This document shows, in pieces, positions 40,201 through 55,800 of a stretch of 64,000 nt of DNA. The DNA comes from Zonotrichia leucophrys gambelii. Lineage: Eukaryota > Chordata > Aves > Passeriformes > Passerellidae. The notes beneath the pieces are model-generated. The model did no database searches. It was not told where the DNA came from and saw nothing but the letters and a program-made list of their open reading frames with translations. Location: positions 19,232,357 to 19,296,356 of the forward strand of contig NC_088178.1 of assembly GCF_028769735.1 (NCBI RefSeq). Reading direction: 5' to 3'. Within the stretch, counting starts at the first letter, position 1. Each line of letters starts with the position of its first letter. Both the position numbers and the translations under genes were made by a program.

Positions 40201-43200
40201 TTATGGATGCACGAATGGTTCAAATCAGTGGGCTCCCAAAATATGTAGATTGAAACCATGAGATTGTTTAGGGAATTCCCCTTTCACTTTGTACATATGA
40301 CATGAAATTAGTGGGAGCACTGCATTTCTTGAGCAGCATTTTGGTGACAGGCAGGAATGAGAATTTAGAAGCAAATTTGGAGAGGGAGAATGTGTCTTCT
40401 TCCCACCCCAGCCAAGTGTTGAGACAAGAATAGTTCAGTCCACTAGTTTCCAAGAGAAGGCAAGACCACAATGGAGGCTAGAATCTCCTTTCCTGTAGGG
40501 AAGGGAAGATTAATTGTTGAGCATTGTTATTCAAAGTTGCTTTAGCATAAATTCCTTGAATTATATGATAGCCATTTAAAATTTCTCTTCTTACTAGTTA
40601 AAAAAAGTTGCTGAAGTTGTAGCTGATGTACCAGTTTACTCCACTACTAAGGGAATGGTTTATCAGAAACTGAAACAATTAAAAATGTTGCACCTTCCTC
40701 CTGCCTTCTGTTGCTGGATTTTAATTTTACAGTGTTACTTTCTGTGTAATTCTCTGTGTAATTGCTGTGTGAAAAACATACAAAAAAAAAATTCTGGAGG
40801 GACCAGATGCAGAGGAAGAGACTGAATAATACTGGTATATTGGTATAATTTTAGACACTGATTGAAGGATAAGGAAAAGCTCTGCTAATCTTTCGGATTA
40901 ATCTTCAACAGACGATAATCTTTAAATTGATGTTATGCTTTCATTCTTTCTGTGTTTCGTATCTCAATATTTAAAAAATGTTCATTAGACTGTTGGGTTT
41001 TCAGCAGTCAGTGATAAATGACAGATACTTGGATTCATACAGATTGAGAATGTAGATGGTGCTTTGTAGAAGTGGGTTCTCTCTTATTCTGAAAAATGTT
41101 TGACATGAGCAGTCTGAATACCCTCATGAAGTTAACCATTACTGAAAGTGGGTTTGCTGTCCCGGGGCACTGAATGTTCTTGAGCCAAAGCTGGGTGCGT
41201 TTATCCTGCTTGGGAGGGCCAGGGTGGCAGTCAGAGCAGGCCCTGAGCTGCATCTCCCAGACACCGTGGCTTGCAGATTATCCATCTGAGTTTCCTCCCA
41301 AGCAGCACAGCTCTCTGAAGGTTAGGAATGGTTAGATCTTCTATGCCATCAGGAAGTGTACCTCAGTGTACACTGTGGGAAAGGAGTAGATAAGAGTATG
41401 TTTTTCCTCTTGTTCCACAGTAGTTATTTAAACTTGGCAGGTGGGATAGTGCTTATAACATTACGGTTGTACTAAATAATTTGAGTGAGCTAAAAATCAG
41501 AAAAAGGGTGTTCCTAGATGATTCTTGGTCCTGTGTTATCTGCAAGTGAGACAAGTTACCGTAGACATGCTCTAAAATTTCAGTAGTATTTTTGTGTTTG
41601 AAATAGTAGGACAAAAGTTACACCTCTGAATAGTTAACAAATTATAACTCTTTTTAGTTTGGGAGAATATAGTGAACCCTGTAGTTGCTCCTAGGTTTAT
41701 CTCAATTTAACTGTAACATAATATTTAAGCTTCATAGTTCCCCACTGGCTAGTATTTTTTTTCTGTTGGTTACTTAAGAGTCTGAACCATGACTTCCTGC
41801 TAGAATAAAATAGGAATGAAGACTTCTTGCTGTAGGTCTAAATTTTAGCTGGGGAATTGGAGCAGAACAGCCACTAAGTGAAACTGCTCTAAATCTCAGC
41901 ATAGAGGACGTAACCTCTGTTTCTTCCTCAGCTGTCAAATAGAGTGACCTAGTTCCTTTTCCTTTGTGTGTGGTTTCCCTCTGATATAGTTTTTACTAAC
42001 AGGTACTTTATTACAAAATATTCTGAGCTGACTTCTATCTTATTAGATGCTTATGGATGTCTCCATAAAAATATATGGCATATCTGTAAAATGGATAAAT
42101 CTGCACTCTGCTGTAATGTTTTAAAACTGGAAACTGTGTGCACACAAAATATGTGGTTAGATAGAAAATTGTCCTTAAATCCAAATTTTTCTATGTGGTT
42201 TGCAAATCTAATGGCACTACTGAAAAATATTAGATCTTTATTAATCTATGAGTTTATAAAGTAATTTAAGAAGGACAAGAGAAAATATTAGCTAGCTGTG
42301 GCAGGGAGACTTCTCATGCCATAGACTCAAAGATGGTTTACATCAGTCACTCTAAATATTTTAATGTAATAATGATTGTATTGATGTGATGTGTCTGTTC
42401 AGTTACTAACGAGCAGCTGTGTCATGAAAACAGCTTCTCCAGTTGTCATTCTTGGGGGTGCTTCCAGCAACACTGGAAGCTGTGGAAAGGTCATGGCTGA
42501 GGACTCATTTCCAGTTGGTGGTGGAGTGAGGGAGAAAAAAAAGTAGTTTTTCTATGTAGCTGTACATATTCTGCAAACAGAGGGATTCCATTCTAGTCAC
42601 AAAATTCTTATTATATTGCACTATTGAGGTTTTGTGCAAACATAATTATTTCTTTCAGACTATGAGAGAGTATGCATCAGCCAGTTCCTAATTCTGTGCC
42701 GTATTATGACTGTTCTTGAATTCAGATAATAGTAAATATAAAACATTTAAAATTACAGTGCAGTTCTTAAAAGATTATTATTATCACTGCATTGAATTTT
42801 GTGTACATTGATGTGAGTTTTATGGATGAAAATAATAGATGCAAGAGATATCTTAGAATAATAGTGATTAGTAGTTTGATGTGGTATTTATTTATGGTCA
42901 TGCATTACCGAGGAGGTATTTAGTTGAGTTTTCAGATAGCCCAGGTAATTGTTTCTAACTGGTTTCTAACTGTTTCTTTCTGCTTTCTCTGGATGTAAAA
43001 TGAAGTCCATTATGAGAGAGATTGAGGCTGGAAAGAAAAAGTGGGGGGAGGGGAAGCTCATTTTACATCTTGGTAATTATATCATAAAATTCAGCTATGG
43101 AAGAGACCTAATTGCTGTGTGACTATTGCCTGTATCTTGCTGTGAGCATAAGAGAAAGCTGTAAAAATTGTGGCTGGTGCAAATACCATTGGAAAGGAGA

Positions 43201-46200
43201 TCCCACCTACTGAGGAAATCCAACCATCTTTAATGTACCAAATGAATAGGCAACCTGCACATGGTAACAAACTGAAGTCTCAGTAAAACTAGGGTAATGC
43301 AAATTGAAACAGGGAATAATTAATGTATTAATGCCTTTTATGCCTACTGTGCTCATCTAGTGTTACTGTGCTAATCAGATTATTTTGTTAAATGTAATTA
43401 GAATTGTAAAAAGAATAATTATGTAATAAAGCTAACTTCACCAGAAATTTGAATAGAAACAAAATTGCTGAAATGAAGTGAAGCAAATTGTAGATTATTT
43501 ATTTTCACCTGTCTTTGTAAAATAGAAGTGTAATTTTTAGGCATGCTTCTTACATACTGAATTAAAAAAAGTTACTAGGAGAGGAGGGAATCAGGAAACC
43601 AATATAATCAGAAATAAAAGCAATATGCATGTTAGTCATCTACTCAAATAAAAAAAATAGTGTGCTTCTGATTATAAAACCTGAAACTAAGGCAAATTTC
43701 CATAATCATAATAAAAGGCAAAAGGTGAATTATAACTGTTGAGGCAAATGGATATTGAATGCAACCCATCCCCAAAGAAAGTAATACAAAATTCTTTTCG
43801 GAGTTGAATTCCGTGGAGCAGTAATTTTCTTAGCTTGTAAAGCCTTTTTGTTTTTGTTCATGTTTCTGATACTGCTTAAGGAAATTACACCATTAAAGGT
43901 AATTAATTTTAGCAAGGGTTGTTTCAATAGCCCACTCTGCTGAACTGGATCAAGCTGTCCCCAGCACAGCCCTGCCTGTAAACATTACAAGTCAGGGGCC
44001 AGGTTCAGGTAATTATCTTGGAGTAAAAGTTTAGTCCAGCAATGCTACTTTTGGACCTTGTTTAGTGAGTGAAGTAGTTAATCTCTTTGTTGCCAAAAGT
44101 TTGGTGTAGATTTATTCTTTTGAATGTTCAGTTCTGTATATTAATTTAATTTTGTGTCGTTTAATCAGCTCAGTCTGATTGAATGGCTGTGTGTGTTACC
44201 TTTGGTGAGTAAGGTGGGAAGTTCTCCTGAAAGGTTATTCCTATCTGGAGCAGAAAAAGATAACCTTGTCCTGTAGAAAATATCAAGAGTGCATCTCCTT
44301 TGCATTAATACAAGGGAAAGCAAACCTTTAAGACCAAATCCACATTGAAAAATGTAGCCCTAAACTTAAATATTATTGGAAAAATAAATTTAAACTAGAA
44401 TCTTAGGGAGGAGTTTTTGGAAATGGCTCAAACCTTTGCATGTATATCATCTATTTGTTGGCATATGCAGTTTGTTTCCTGTAGGTAGCAGATTAACTTG
44501 GTAACAGACTGTGTGCTGATCTTAAGAAATACTGGATTAAAGTGGCCAGAAGTATTTTTTACTGTGACAGGAAGATTTGGGCTGGTGTTAATCCATAGTG
44601 GAAATGCAGTAAATAACACAGTTCTCATTTAGTTTAGTTGTGTCCTTTTTAGTCTGTGTGAAACAGCAGTGATTACTTTTCTTTCAAAAAGTTTCCACAA
44701 AGTCTTCTGTTCCTCAAGCATTGCTATTTTTAAAAATTGGCTTTATCTTTACCTGTGCAATATGCAGATTAAAAGGAAGAAAGAAATGTACTCAGACATT
44801 TAAAAACAAACAAACCAACCCTCTAAATACTCCCACTTTAATTGCTAGTTTTCAGAATTTAACAAAACTTAGCATTTTTTTCATTTGCTCTTGTGAAATA
44901 CCCGGGTTCTCATCTGGTACAGTATCCAGCACCTTAGTCAAAGAACTATTGTTATACAGCAGATAAGATTAAAAAAAAAAAAGTCATTGGGTTTGATGAA
45001 AACCTGCATGAACATTGAGGGGAAAAAAGCCAAAGTTACCATGGCAACCACCAGTGCTTTAGAAAATAGCTGAGTAAAAAGAGCAGAAATGTAACAGAAA
45101 ATATGAGGGCCATTTCATAAAGCATTAAAAATAAAAACGAAATTTAAGGCAAATATGATTACTGCTCAGCTTTTATCTCAGAAATCCCTGATAAGCAGCA
45201 GCTTGTCTTTATTTAAAAACAGGATCACTGTTGATAAAGTTTTAGTGTTTAGCCCCATTAGACCCTCTTAAGGAGATATTTTTGTGAATTTGGTTAAAAA
45301 TGATTGAAAGTTTTATAAGTTGTTGTTGGTTGGGGTTTTTTTCTTACCTTTTTTTTCCCCTGCCAATGGTTTTCTGAGCAACTGCAGTCTTAATCTGTGC
45401 AGAAGAGTGGGCTCTGAAAATGTCCTTTATGGTACAAACATGACCAAAAGTCCTATTATTAAATATGGTCCCACAGTGACACTACTGTGAGTTTTTCATG
45501 ATCACATAGCACTGCCCTTCAGGACAGGAGTAGCAAAGGCAGCTTTAAAATTCATGGGCAAAAATTTCAGGAAACAGCTACATTTATATGTTTAGGGGTG
45601 TGAGCTGCCCATTCATAGCACCTTTACTTAAAATAACAGGTACAGTCTGTCACCTGTGCCTTTGTATCTGAACCTATATTCTGGTAGCAGTAATTAACTC
45701 AAAGGCTGAGCTCTCATACTTCTTTTGTCTCTTTTGTCTTTCTGAATGGAGTCAGAATTCTGCAGTGCATTGGTATTGGGAAAGAAGTCTTGTGTTTTGC
45801 CCGTATATTGCTTCATAGTTGTGCAGGATTAGATTTTATGTGAGTGAGCATCAAGTGTTCATGGGATAAAATGGCAAGCATCTTTTCTTTCCCAATTACT
45901 ACTTAGCTGTTGTCTTAGATTTGATCTTAGTCCGCATAGAACAAAATGGCCCATGTTGGAACAGTAACCAAATAAGAAAACAATGAAAAAAAATCACTTC
46001 AATGTTCTGTCCTGAAAAACTCCTTCATATGAGAATTGAAACAATCTAAAAGTTTGCGTACGAAAAGGAAAACAACACTTTATCCTTTCTTTATAATACA
46101 GTCTGATTCAATTCTTGCTTTCTCTTCAAAGGACTGTGTTGTTGTGTGCTAGGCTGCAGCAGAGTTATCCTCTCCCATTGTTAGAAGATGATTCTGAGTA

Positions 46201-49200
46201 GTAGGAGATGGTACTTAACTGTCCTAGACAGAGCTGTAGCCTGGGGCTTTGCTGCACTCACAGCAGTTCTTACTGGCATCTGTTTATTTTGGAAAAAAAG
46301 GGCATTGTTTCTGAACAAACAGATTTTGGTTATTTTATAAACCACTGTGAAACAAAAGTATTTTCCTCTCGTCTGGTCTCATGTGGAAGTTTATAGAAGG
46401 GTAAAAAGTCTTGCATCATTCCCCAAAGTCTTCCTGTGCATCCAAATGAAACATTTGTAATAAGTTCTGTATTGTAAAGTGGGTACAGCATTTTTTTTCT
46501 CATCTGCTGTTGTCAGAGTTACAAAAACACGTTTGTATGAAAGTGAGAACTGAAACTGATTAAGTTGAAATAATAAAATTATGAATTTTGTAAGAAAGAA
46601 AGGTGGTGTGAATTTCTGTAAATGCTTAAGGTCTCTTCTGTGCAAAACTCACATGAAAGATCTATAGGCACTTTGGCACTGATCTCTTGTTTAGTTTCCT
46701 CATCTTAAAATGTTCTGTAGTGCCTTTATAGCATGATTTCTGCTCCAGATCAAATGCAACAGACTGCTTACTCCAGTATGTGAGTTCTTCCCTAGGAATT
46801 GCCAGGAAAATGATGCATTCTGGACAAGATAATTTTAGTGTTTCAATACAAGCCTTACATGGCATGTTTAATTAATTCTTGTCTATTATCAGGTTGGGGT
46901 TTGACCTGATAAATTTTTCCAGTGTGGCTGGACTTCATGTAGTAGTTTTGTGCTGGGGCAGAGGATTATAAAGCAGCCAGGTAATGAGCACAGACTGTGG
47001 TGGAACACCCTGGAGCCAGGACAGAGGCAGTGGAGGTGCTCACGCTGCTGCAGCTGGGCTGTGTCACAAGGGGTTGCTGCTCTCTGATGAGCCCTCATTC
47101 CTGCAGGCAGAGCCCTTTGCACTGTGTGCCTGCCTCTGCCAGGGGTTTGATTCAAAAGTCCTGCAGAAACCTTCCAAATCTCAGTGTGTGGCCTTGTTAC
47201 CACCTAACAATGTGTTCAGCCTCTGGAGTTAATGTATGGTATGCTCTGACAAGGTACTGTTGACATGTACTTTGAATTTGAAACTCATAAACACCACTTT
47301 ATGAAACAGTTTTCTGTGACATCTCTATTAAGTTCCTGCAGAACTTAATACAAGGAAAATAGGTATTGTTGTCATGCATTTGTTGTGCTGTGTTTTTACA
47401 GACGTGGGAGCTTAGCAGTGTAGTGCTGTTAGTGGGCTGTGGAGGCTTGAAACATTATATTGTGAGAAAATACAGTCTGTCACTAACATCATGAGGTGGG
47501 AACACAACTGACTCACCTCTGACTATTTTGGTAGATGAAACTAAACCCCACTAGGTGGTGCAAGTAAATAAACCACCTTGCAAAATACTTCTCTCCAGAT
47601 GAATAAACTTGGGGAAAGGATGTCTTTCAGCAAATTAAAGTATATTACTTGATTGTTTACTTGGGATTTTTTCATTTGTGGTTTTGTACAATAGTTATTA
47701 AAGTTTAATATTTAATGCTGCCTTATTCTGGTCTTTTCCACATAACAGCCTTCCTATGAGCTGACTGAGGCATTTCCAAGCTTGGCATCTACTTAGAGTA
47801 TTCCCTCTCAGGATCTCTCTTGTTGCAGTTTATCCTGTGCAGTTTATCCTATGTTTCCCTTTGTGTTTGCTTACCTTTATAGCTCTACTGTGTACATATA
47901 GTCAAAACGATTTGTTTGTTCAACGAAAAGATTCCAAACAGTAAGTTACAGTAAGGTACTGTCAATTTACAGTGGAGTGAATAAGATTCCAGTAGAAAAT
48001 AATTTTGACATATCATATGTATGGTTAGTCTGTAAGGGTTAATGTGTATGTCAAAGAGATCAGTAGTTCTATTGTGTTTTATTTAGAAAAAAACAAACAG
48101 AATACCACAAAACGAAATTCCAGACCTTCATGGTACTCCTGAAGTGTCTATAATATAACCTTACCAGTTCATGTTGTGCTTGGCTATTCCATTGTCTTAA
48201 ATTCAGTCTATATAATCTTTCAATATCATCTGCTCTCCATTGAAAACACCTTTTGTACAGTGGTGGTTTTACTGAAGATGCAGTGGCCCATATATGGTCA
48301 ACCTATTTTTATAGCCATAAGATCAGTAGCAAAAGTTTTTGAATAACAAGAAACCTCACATTCTTGAGATAAGTGGAAGTCCCCAGGAATTTCTACCTGT
48401 GGAGAGCCATCAGCACACTCATGTTCTAGTCAGTAATCGTGTTTTAGCAGAGTTTGTATGGCTTCCCTGTAGACTGCAGGCTGCAGCTTGTGCAGGAAGG
48501 CAGCAGTGCTGAAGGGCAGGTCAGTGAGTGCTGCAGGCAGTGGGTGCTGCAGGCAGTGGGTGCTGTTCCTGCTCAGCCACCAGCCCAGCAGAGCTGTCCC
48601 TTTCCTGCTGCCACCTGTCCTGGTGTCCGTGTGGGCCCACAGCCGCCCCGGGAGCGCAGCGCATCGCTCAGTGCTGCATCATCGCCTTGCAGGGCAGGAC
48701 TCTGGGATGAGACAGAGCTGCAGACCCTGAGCAGCTCTCTAGTGAAAGTTCAGTGTATTACTGTGCAGTGTATTTACTGAAATGGAAATTTTTCATTTCA
48801 GAGTGACTTAGGTATTCATCAGCTGGGATGGGTATGTTTGCTGCATTCATCCCAGTGTTGACAAATGCGGGGTTTGGGGTTGGTGTTTTGATTGGGGGTT
48901 TTTGAGTTTGATTTTTTTTTTTTTTTTGGGCTGGGTTTCTTTTTCTAGGAAATAAGACATTAAAGTATAAAAAGCTCATGACCACAAAATCTCAGTTGAC
49001 CGGCAGCCATAAAGAATATATGCACTAACCACAAACAGTCAACACATACTCTGAGTTTTGCAGTAAGATTCTGTTGTACTGTAAAGCCTCTACAGAGTAC
49101 ACATAGAAAAATTGCAACTGAGATGCCAGTCTTAAAATGCAGAAAGAAAAGATTTTTTTCATTAGTTTCCTTGGGCAGAGGACCAGTGTACTCACTTGCC

Positions 49201-49862
49201 ATCATGCACTTTTGGCTATTACTAACTCCAAACCCAGAGTTGAACTATAGGTGATGCAAGCAGAAGGGCCTCATGGTATGTCTCTTAAAATACTTAGATA
49301 TTCCTGCTGTACAAAAATCCAGTGCCAATGATTTTGGTTACTTATACTGGAGTAGTGTGTGAGAGTGCCACTAATGAGTGAGGATCCACTGTAGCTGAGC
49401 AATGAACATCTGCATTTGCACACCTTACACCATGGTGTTCTCATTCAAAGTACTCTGAACAGTTTTGGTGACAGGTACATTGAACATTCATGAAACTATG
49501 AGAGAAAATGGGTGATTTAAAAAGGAAGTTCGTTTTCCACGAAACATGCAAAACATGAAGAGGTGCAAGACAGAATGTAAACTCTTTACTAGATTTCATA
49601 TATTTGATAATGGAGCATGTAAAATTCTTCAGAATGAAATCTTTCGTCACTGGCTCGCTTTGTGTTTCTCTTAATTTGGAGGCTTTTCTTTTAAGCATAT
49701 TACTGTGTAATTGGAGTTGTTTCATTGTTTCTCTAACTGCTACTTATTCCATCTGAAGGTGTCAGAAGAGAAATCTGGCTTCATTATCTCTGCTAAATGA
49801 ACTTTTAATTTTGCCTTAGTTTTGAAGTTCCCTTTTATGCATACGTCTCTGCATGCACAGCA

Positions 49863-49897
<35 letters not shown>

Positions 49898-52800
49898 AAT
49901 GTTTGGGGTTGTGAAAGACCTAGCAAAAGCACTAGAGAGTTTGTTCTTCTACATAACAAGATGCACTGAGAGGCTGAAATTCTAAAAACTGAGTGACAGA
50001 TTGGCATTGTGATCTTTTCTGCCTGACACAGCCTCTTGGTGCTGGTATCTACTGATAATATACATTTAACATTCGTATTACTGATGCAATGTTCTGTAGA
50101 TTATAAATGTTTGCAGAAAATGACTTACAAATAATGGAAGAACAGACCATAAGAATGAGATAAAGACTGAGATTAGATTAAAAATACTAGGCCTCCAATC
50201 TTAGTGTAAGTTATAAATCATTTTTTTGTAAACCCTTACATTTGTTCAAAAAGAAACAACATGGAATAATCCTCTGACAAAAGAGTGGACTTGCTGGGGG
50301 CTTTTTTGTTTTATTTTTGAAAATAAAGCCAGGTGAACCCATTTTGTTGTATGGACTCCACTGTTGTAAGGCAGTCTTAGAAAGTCATGGTCACCTTAAG
50401 TTTGGGCATGAGTGAATACTGAGGGTTTAATTTTAAAAGTTTAAGTCCCATTTTCAAAAATAACTATTTAAGACTAGTCTTTGTTAGACATTTTTTTTAG
50501 TGTAATAGTTCTACTAACATATTTTTACTGTCAGCTGGGTCCAACCCATAGAGGTGCTGTTGAAAAATGTGCTAATTAATTTTTTAGGAACTTACATTTC
50601 ATAGAAGTAGCTTTTGCTTTATTGCATTATAAAGAAGATCTTTGATGATTACTTAAACATTGCTTGGCATTTACCATGCTGCAGAATTGATATGTAAATA
50701 AAAGCAAACTTTGTAAATCAATATTCCCTACTAAAATGGTTTTATCTCTTTACTCTTGCAGTAAGACAATTAAATGTGTACAGAGAATTCAATGTAACTG
50801 AGAAGAAAGGAATGGGAGGGACATGCCTGTAGCCCTCAGAGCTGTTTGTGTTCCTGCTCTAGCAGGAACTCTCTTCTTGTCCCTGGGACACTGCAGAGAG
50901 AAAGGGTGCTGATAGCCTGTGGCACGCTCTGAGCTACTGCATCTGTCCCTTCCCAGCAAGAGGGGTGAGGTAATCACAAATCTGGACTTGGCAGGTGTCT
51001 GAGATGCCAGATTTTGTATCAAGTATTTGGATTAGAAACCACCTGTGAATATTGAAGTTTGGCTTCTCCAGCCTATTGCTTGGCTTTGCAGCTAGGAATA
51101 ACTTGCAAATCCAGCTAAATTTCTTGTGTAGGTATAGCTGACAGGTACTGGAGTTAGTACAGCACTGAATTGAGCACAAGGGCATAAAGTCCCTCTTTCT
51201 GTCCCTCAGGCTCAGACCTAGTGGCTTGCCTGGGGAGTTCCCAACTTTGTGTGCCTGTTGGGAGGCTGGCAAGTGGCATGCCATGTGCTTGACCCAGGAT
51301 AAGTATGATTTGCTGCTTCTTTTGTTCCAGAGACTACTTAAATTGTATGGGCATAAAGGCTATAAAATATGTAAAGTACTGAACTTCATATAGAACATTC
51401 TGGTTAGTATACAGTAATCTGTGGTGGACAGGAGACAAGTCATTTTTGGTTCTAATACTGTGAAATAAGTGAGAACAGAAATGCAGACCATAAAATACTA
51501 ATATGAAGAAAAAAGATGACTGCTTTAAGGAATCAAACATTAATAGATTCTTTGTTCAACATCAGCAGATTCTGTAACCTGCAGTACCTTGGCCTCAGAG
51601 AATATAATGTCTAAGTGTTTGTATGTGAACTGAAGGTTTCATCTGCCATTAACAAGAACAAACAAACCAGAATGCAGACAAAAGTAGGGCACAAGTCATC
51701 TATAAATAAAAGAAAATCATGGTCCCAGAGATGAAAAAAAGACTGATAAAAAGCTTAAGAGCTACATACATTCTATGCAGCTTTCTATGAAGCAAAGCCC
51801 TTCTAAAGTGGTTAGCAATATATTGTTACATAGGTACATGCATTGACAGGAGAATAAAGCATTTATTGCTTGCTGACTGGAGTGCTACTCAATTCTGTGT
51901 GCTGTGGCCACTCTTAGAACCCTTAGAGTTGGTGAAAAAGGGGAAAACAGTTGATTATATTTTGTAGTATAGTGTCTGCAATTCTTGGTGTATCTTGGTT
52001 GTCTGCATTATGGAAATGTGTTACTGATCATGTTGTAGCAAAGAAGATCAAAAGCAACATCTAGTATTCTGGAGAGACATGATTGCACAGTAAACCATTT
52101 CTCAAAAGCCCAGAACTGTAATTTTTATGATTAATTTTCTGAGCACCTAGGGTATAGCATGTTTCAAGAAAATCTGGCTCTATGGCTGGTGCCAGCGTAT
52201 GCTCCTTTATACACTTGTAGACAGAAGTACAGTTGGTGCCTTCCCTGGTAACATCCTATCCACAGGGGCTGGGGTGTGGCAGGAGGATCAGCAGCCCTGC
52301 TGGGAAGGACCTGGAGGTGCTGATGGGCACCAGTGCCATCACCATCAATAAAAGGACAAGCTGCCTTCTGAGCTCCATGAGGAGGAGTCTGATCAGCAGA
52401 TTGAGCAATACTGTTATCATTTCTCTTTGGTACTGCTGAAGCCCTACCTGAAACTGTGTCTGGCATTTGGCCTTCCCCTTTAATAAAGATTTTGATAAGT
52501 TGCCAAGATGGTCAGAACTGAGGGCACACATTGTCTGAGAGAGCTGCTTGAGAGATTTGGGCTTGCTTGACCTTAAAAGGCAGAAATACAATAATAGCAG
52601 GCTGCAGCTGTTTGGAATGTAGTTAGAGAGGTGGTTAAGGTAAGAGGCATTGGCTGTAGGTTGTGGCTTGAGAGGTTCAGGTTGTGCATGAGGAGAAATG
52701 TTTGCAAAGAAGGGTGAGTTAGCACAGAGAGGTTGTAGAGGTTGTGAAGATTGAGGTGGGCAAAGCCGTGGCTGACCTGACCTCGTGTTGGGAGGTTGAA

Positions 52801-55800
52801 CTGGATGGTCTCTGAAAGTGCCTTAGAAACAAGACTTCTGTAATTCTGTGTGGTTATCTCCCTTGATGGACTGGAATAAAGGGTAAAAAAAGCAAAATGG
52901 GAAGCTTGAAATGAAGAGGGTAAGGTAAAAGGTCTGAGGATGGTTTTGGGCAGAGAAAAGGCAGAGAACAATGCTACTTTGACAGATTTGTGTACTGAAC
53001 TAAACAGTCTCATGAGAAATTATAGCTGGATTGTACATTATGTGACTCTTGAACTGAAAAATAGAAATATATACTGTAGGTGTAGAAATATTGGGACTTA
53101 AAATACGTGTATTATGGGGTTTTTAGAAGGTGATTGTTGAAAAGAGTAACAATACAAACCAATACAGATACATTGTTTAGTTTGTGTATGTGTAGGAAGA
53201 AACAGTAGTATTAAACACAAAATCAACTTTGCCATAAAGACTAATTGTGGCCACTAAATAATGGAACTGCTCTCCTGGCACGTTCCCAGGTTAATTCTTT
53301 GATTTAAAAACATCTTCCTACTGATTTTCCTGACTTGCAGTGCACTGGCAGGTGGTGTTGAATTAGTCTACATAAAGATCGGGCACTCTGGATAAACTTT
53401 CAGTTGTGAAAAATAAACAAGTGTGCTTTATCCAGCTGAAAGTATAATTCCAACATGTGCTGGTAGCAGTATTTAAACTGGATGTGTGATGTGGTGGCAT
53501 GGGAGGATTTGGACTTTGTTCTTTGAGATTACTGTGAAATTCAGTCATAGGTTTCCTGACACAGAGCGATAATTAATAACCTGTGTGGTTTTTAACCACT
53601 CTTGGAAATATTTCCCATGCAATTAGGAGGGAATGGATTCAAGGGGCAGATCTGCAGCCCTGGTTCTTAAGGACAACATATACACACATCAAGCTGGATC
53701 AAACATTTGCTCAGTGAGGTGGGAAGTGTTCTCTATTGACTGGTTTGAAGCATCAGTAGAAGCTCCACTGATACTGCTGGACTTGTCTTTATAAACATGG
53801 CCCAAGATTGGGAAATTTGACACTTGTATTCTTTTTTTTCCCCCCACAAAACCTGCCTGTTGCGAGAATGAATTAGCATTATGCCATGAGCACCTACTTT
53901 TAGCTGTGGACTCAAATGGTGATTTTCAGTGATAGAGGAGAGACTTAGTGAGTCTTTTTATCTCCAACTTTTGATTAGCATTTTGTGCTTTAGCAGCATC
54001 ATCGTGTGGAAGTTTTAAATTAATTCAAAAGAGATTTTCTAATTTACCTAAAATGTGGAATAGTTGAGATAACAAAATGAAGCCCTATAGGTCATGTGGT
54101 TTCCAGTAGCAGGAAAGTCAGTTCTGCTTACTTAAGCTAATATTCTTTTTAATTCCTTCTCTCTGTCTTGCCTCAGAATAAAAATAGGAGCAGGCAGAAC
54201 AGAGAATCCCTTCAGCAACATTTTTTGGCAAAAGTCATTGGCTAGAAATGAGGAGAGAGACAATATTGGTCAGCCTGTGTTAAAACACACTATAGATTTC
54301 TATTGCCTCTTTTTAGGATCTTAATATGGCTAAGAATATGTGGCTTGACAAAGGTTAATCACCTGAAATTCTTCACATAAGAAATTGTGTGGATCACAGA
54401 AAGACAGAGGAAACATCTGTTGCAGTCAATTTTTATTCAGTTTATGAACTCAGTGTGTCTGGCAGACTCTGGGAACACCAGCAGACCTTTTTGTGATCAG
54501 GTCCAAGAGAAAGTGCTGTGCATTCACAGACTTCAGGTATTTTTTAAACTCCAGAAATAAGTATGTGTGACTAGTTTGGGTCAAAATCTTTCACATTTAT
54601 TCGAAAAGAAATGAGCAGATTACAGAAAGTACTTTGCATTTCTGAAGTGCAAGATGTTTTGCTACTTTATTCCACAGGAATATCTCTCTGTAAAGGCCAG
54701 CAAGCTGAAGTAGTTAATTTTACTTCACAATGCAAGTCAGTAGCATCCTTCTTCAAAAAATTACAAAACTGATTTTGTCTAACGCTGATTTAGTTTTTCA
54801 TCACATCAAAGATATTTTCGCTGTCAATTTATTTTTTTCCTTTATATTCTATTGTCTGTATTTTTGTGCAATCTTCATTTGAAGCTGTCTTTGATAGTCT
54901 GCCATCTGCAAACATTACTGAGGGAAGCCACAGCATTTGTGGAAGAGAATCTTGGCTGTGCCTGTGAAATGCCTGCACATTTCCACCACAGCTCCCTCCT
55001 CTCCTCATCTTTGGATGTGCAGCAGTGGTTTTCCCATCCGAAGGTGTTCAGACTGCCCAGCAGTGAAGGGCACAGATGAGTGTTAGTGTTGTGAGACAGC
55101 CCTGCAAGGTCTCCCAAGGCCACCCTCCAGCTGCCCAGCATTCCAAAGCCCAGGGCTAGGGTGGTGAAGGAAGCTGTTTGCATTTTAGGTCTTTAGAGGG
55201 AGACATCCACACTGACCTGAGCAAAGGTTGCAGCAACAAAATGTACACTGAGTTTCGACCCTTTAACTAAAAAACTGTGCCAGGAAGGAGACCTGGCAGT
55301 CCAGTTGTGAGGAAGTTCCCTGGAATGATGATGCTCTCAAGTATTTGCTTCTCCTCTTTGTGACTATCCATGTGGTAAACATTCATGTAGACAAATCTGG
55401 CATTCTCTTATAAAGATGAGAAAAGCATTGATGAGCATACTCTTGAGAGCAGAGTTAAGCATGATCTCACCTTTTCAAGCACTGGTGTTTTCCATGTATC
55501 TTAGTGCTTCTGTTGTTTAAACATACCCAATTCTTAAATATGTATGAAGTTAGGTTTTAACAGATAGATCAAGTACCTGGCACCAATCCAAGGTCTAATT
55601 CTTAATCTTCTGTACTATGGATATGGTAGATAAATTTCTCAATGGCCAATTTTAAAAACTATTCACTCAAACCCGACATAGCCCATTTCAGCCTCTCTTT
55701 AATAGGAAAGCTAATAACTTTTTCTGATGTGGTGCATAAAGCTCTGGTATTTTGTTTTCTTTTTATTGCCAGATGCAAGTGTGTTCCTGTATTTACAGTC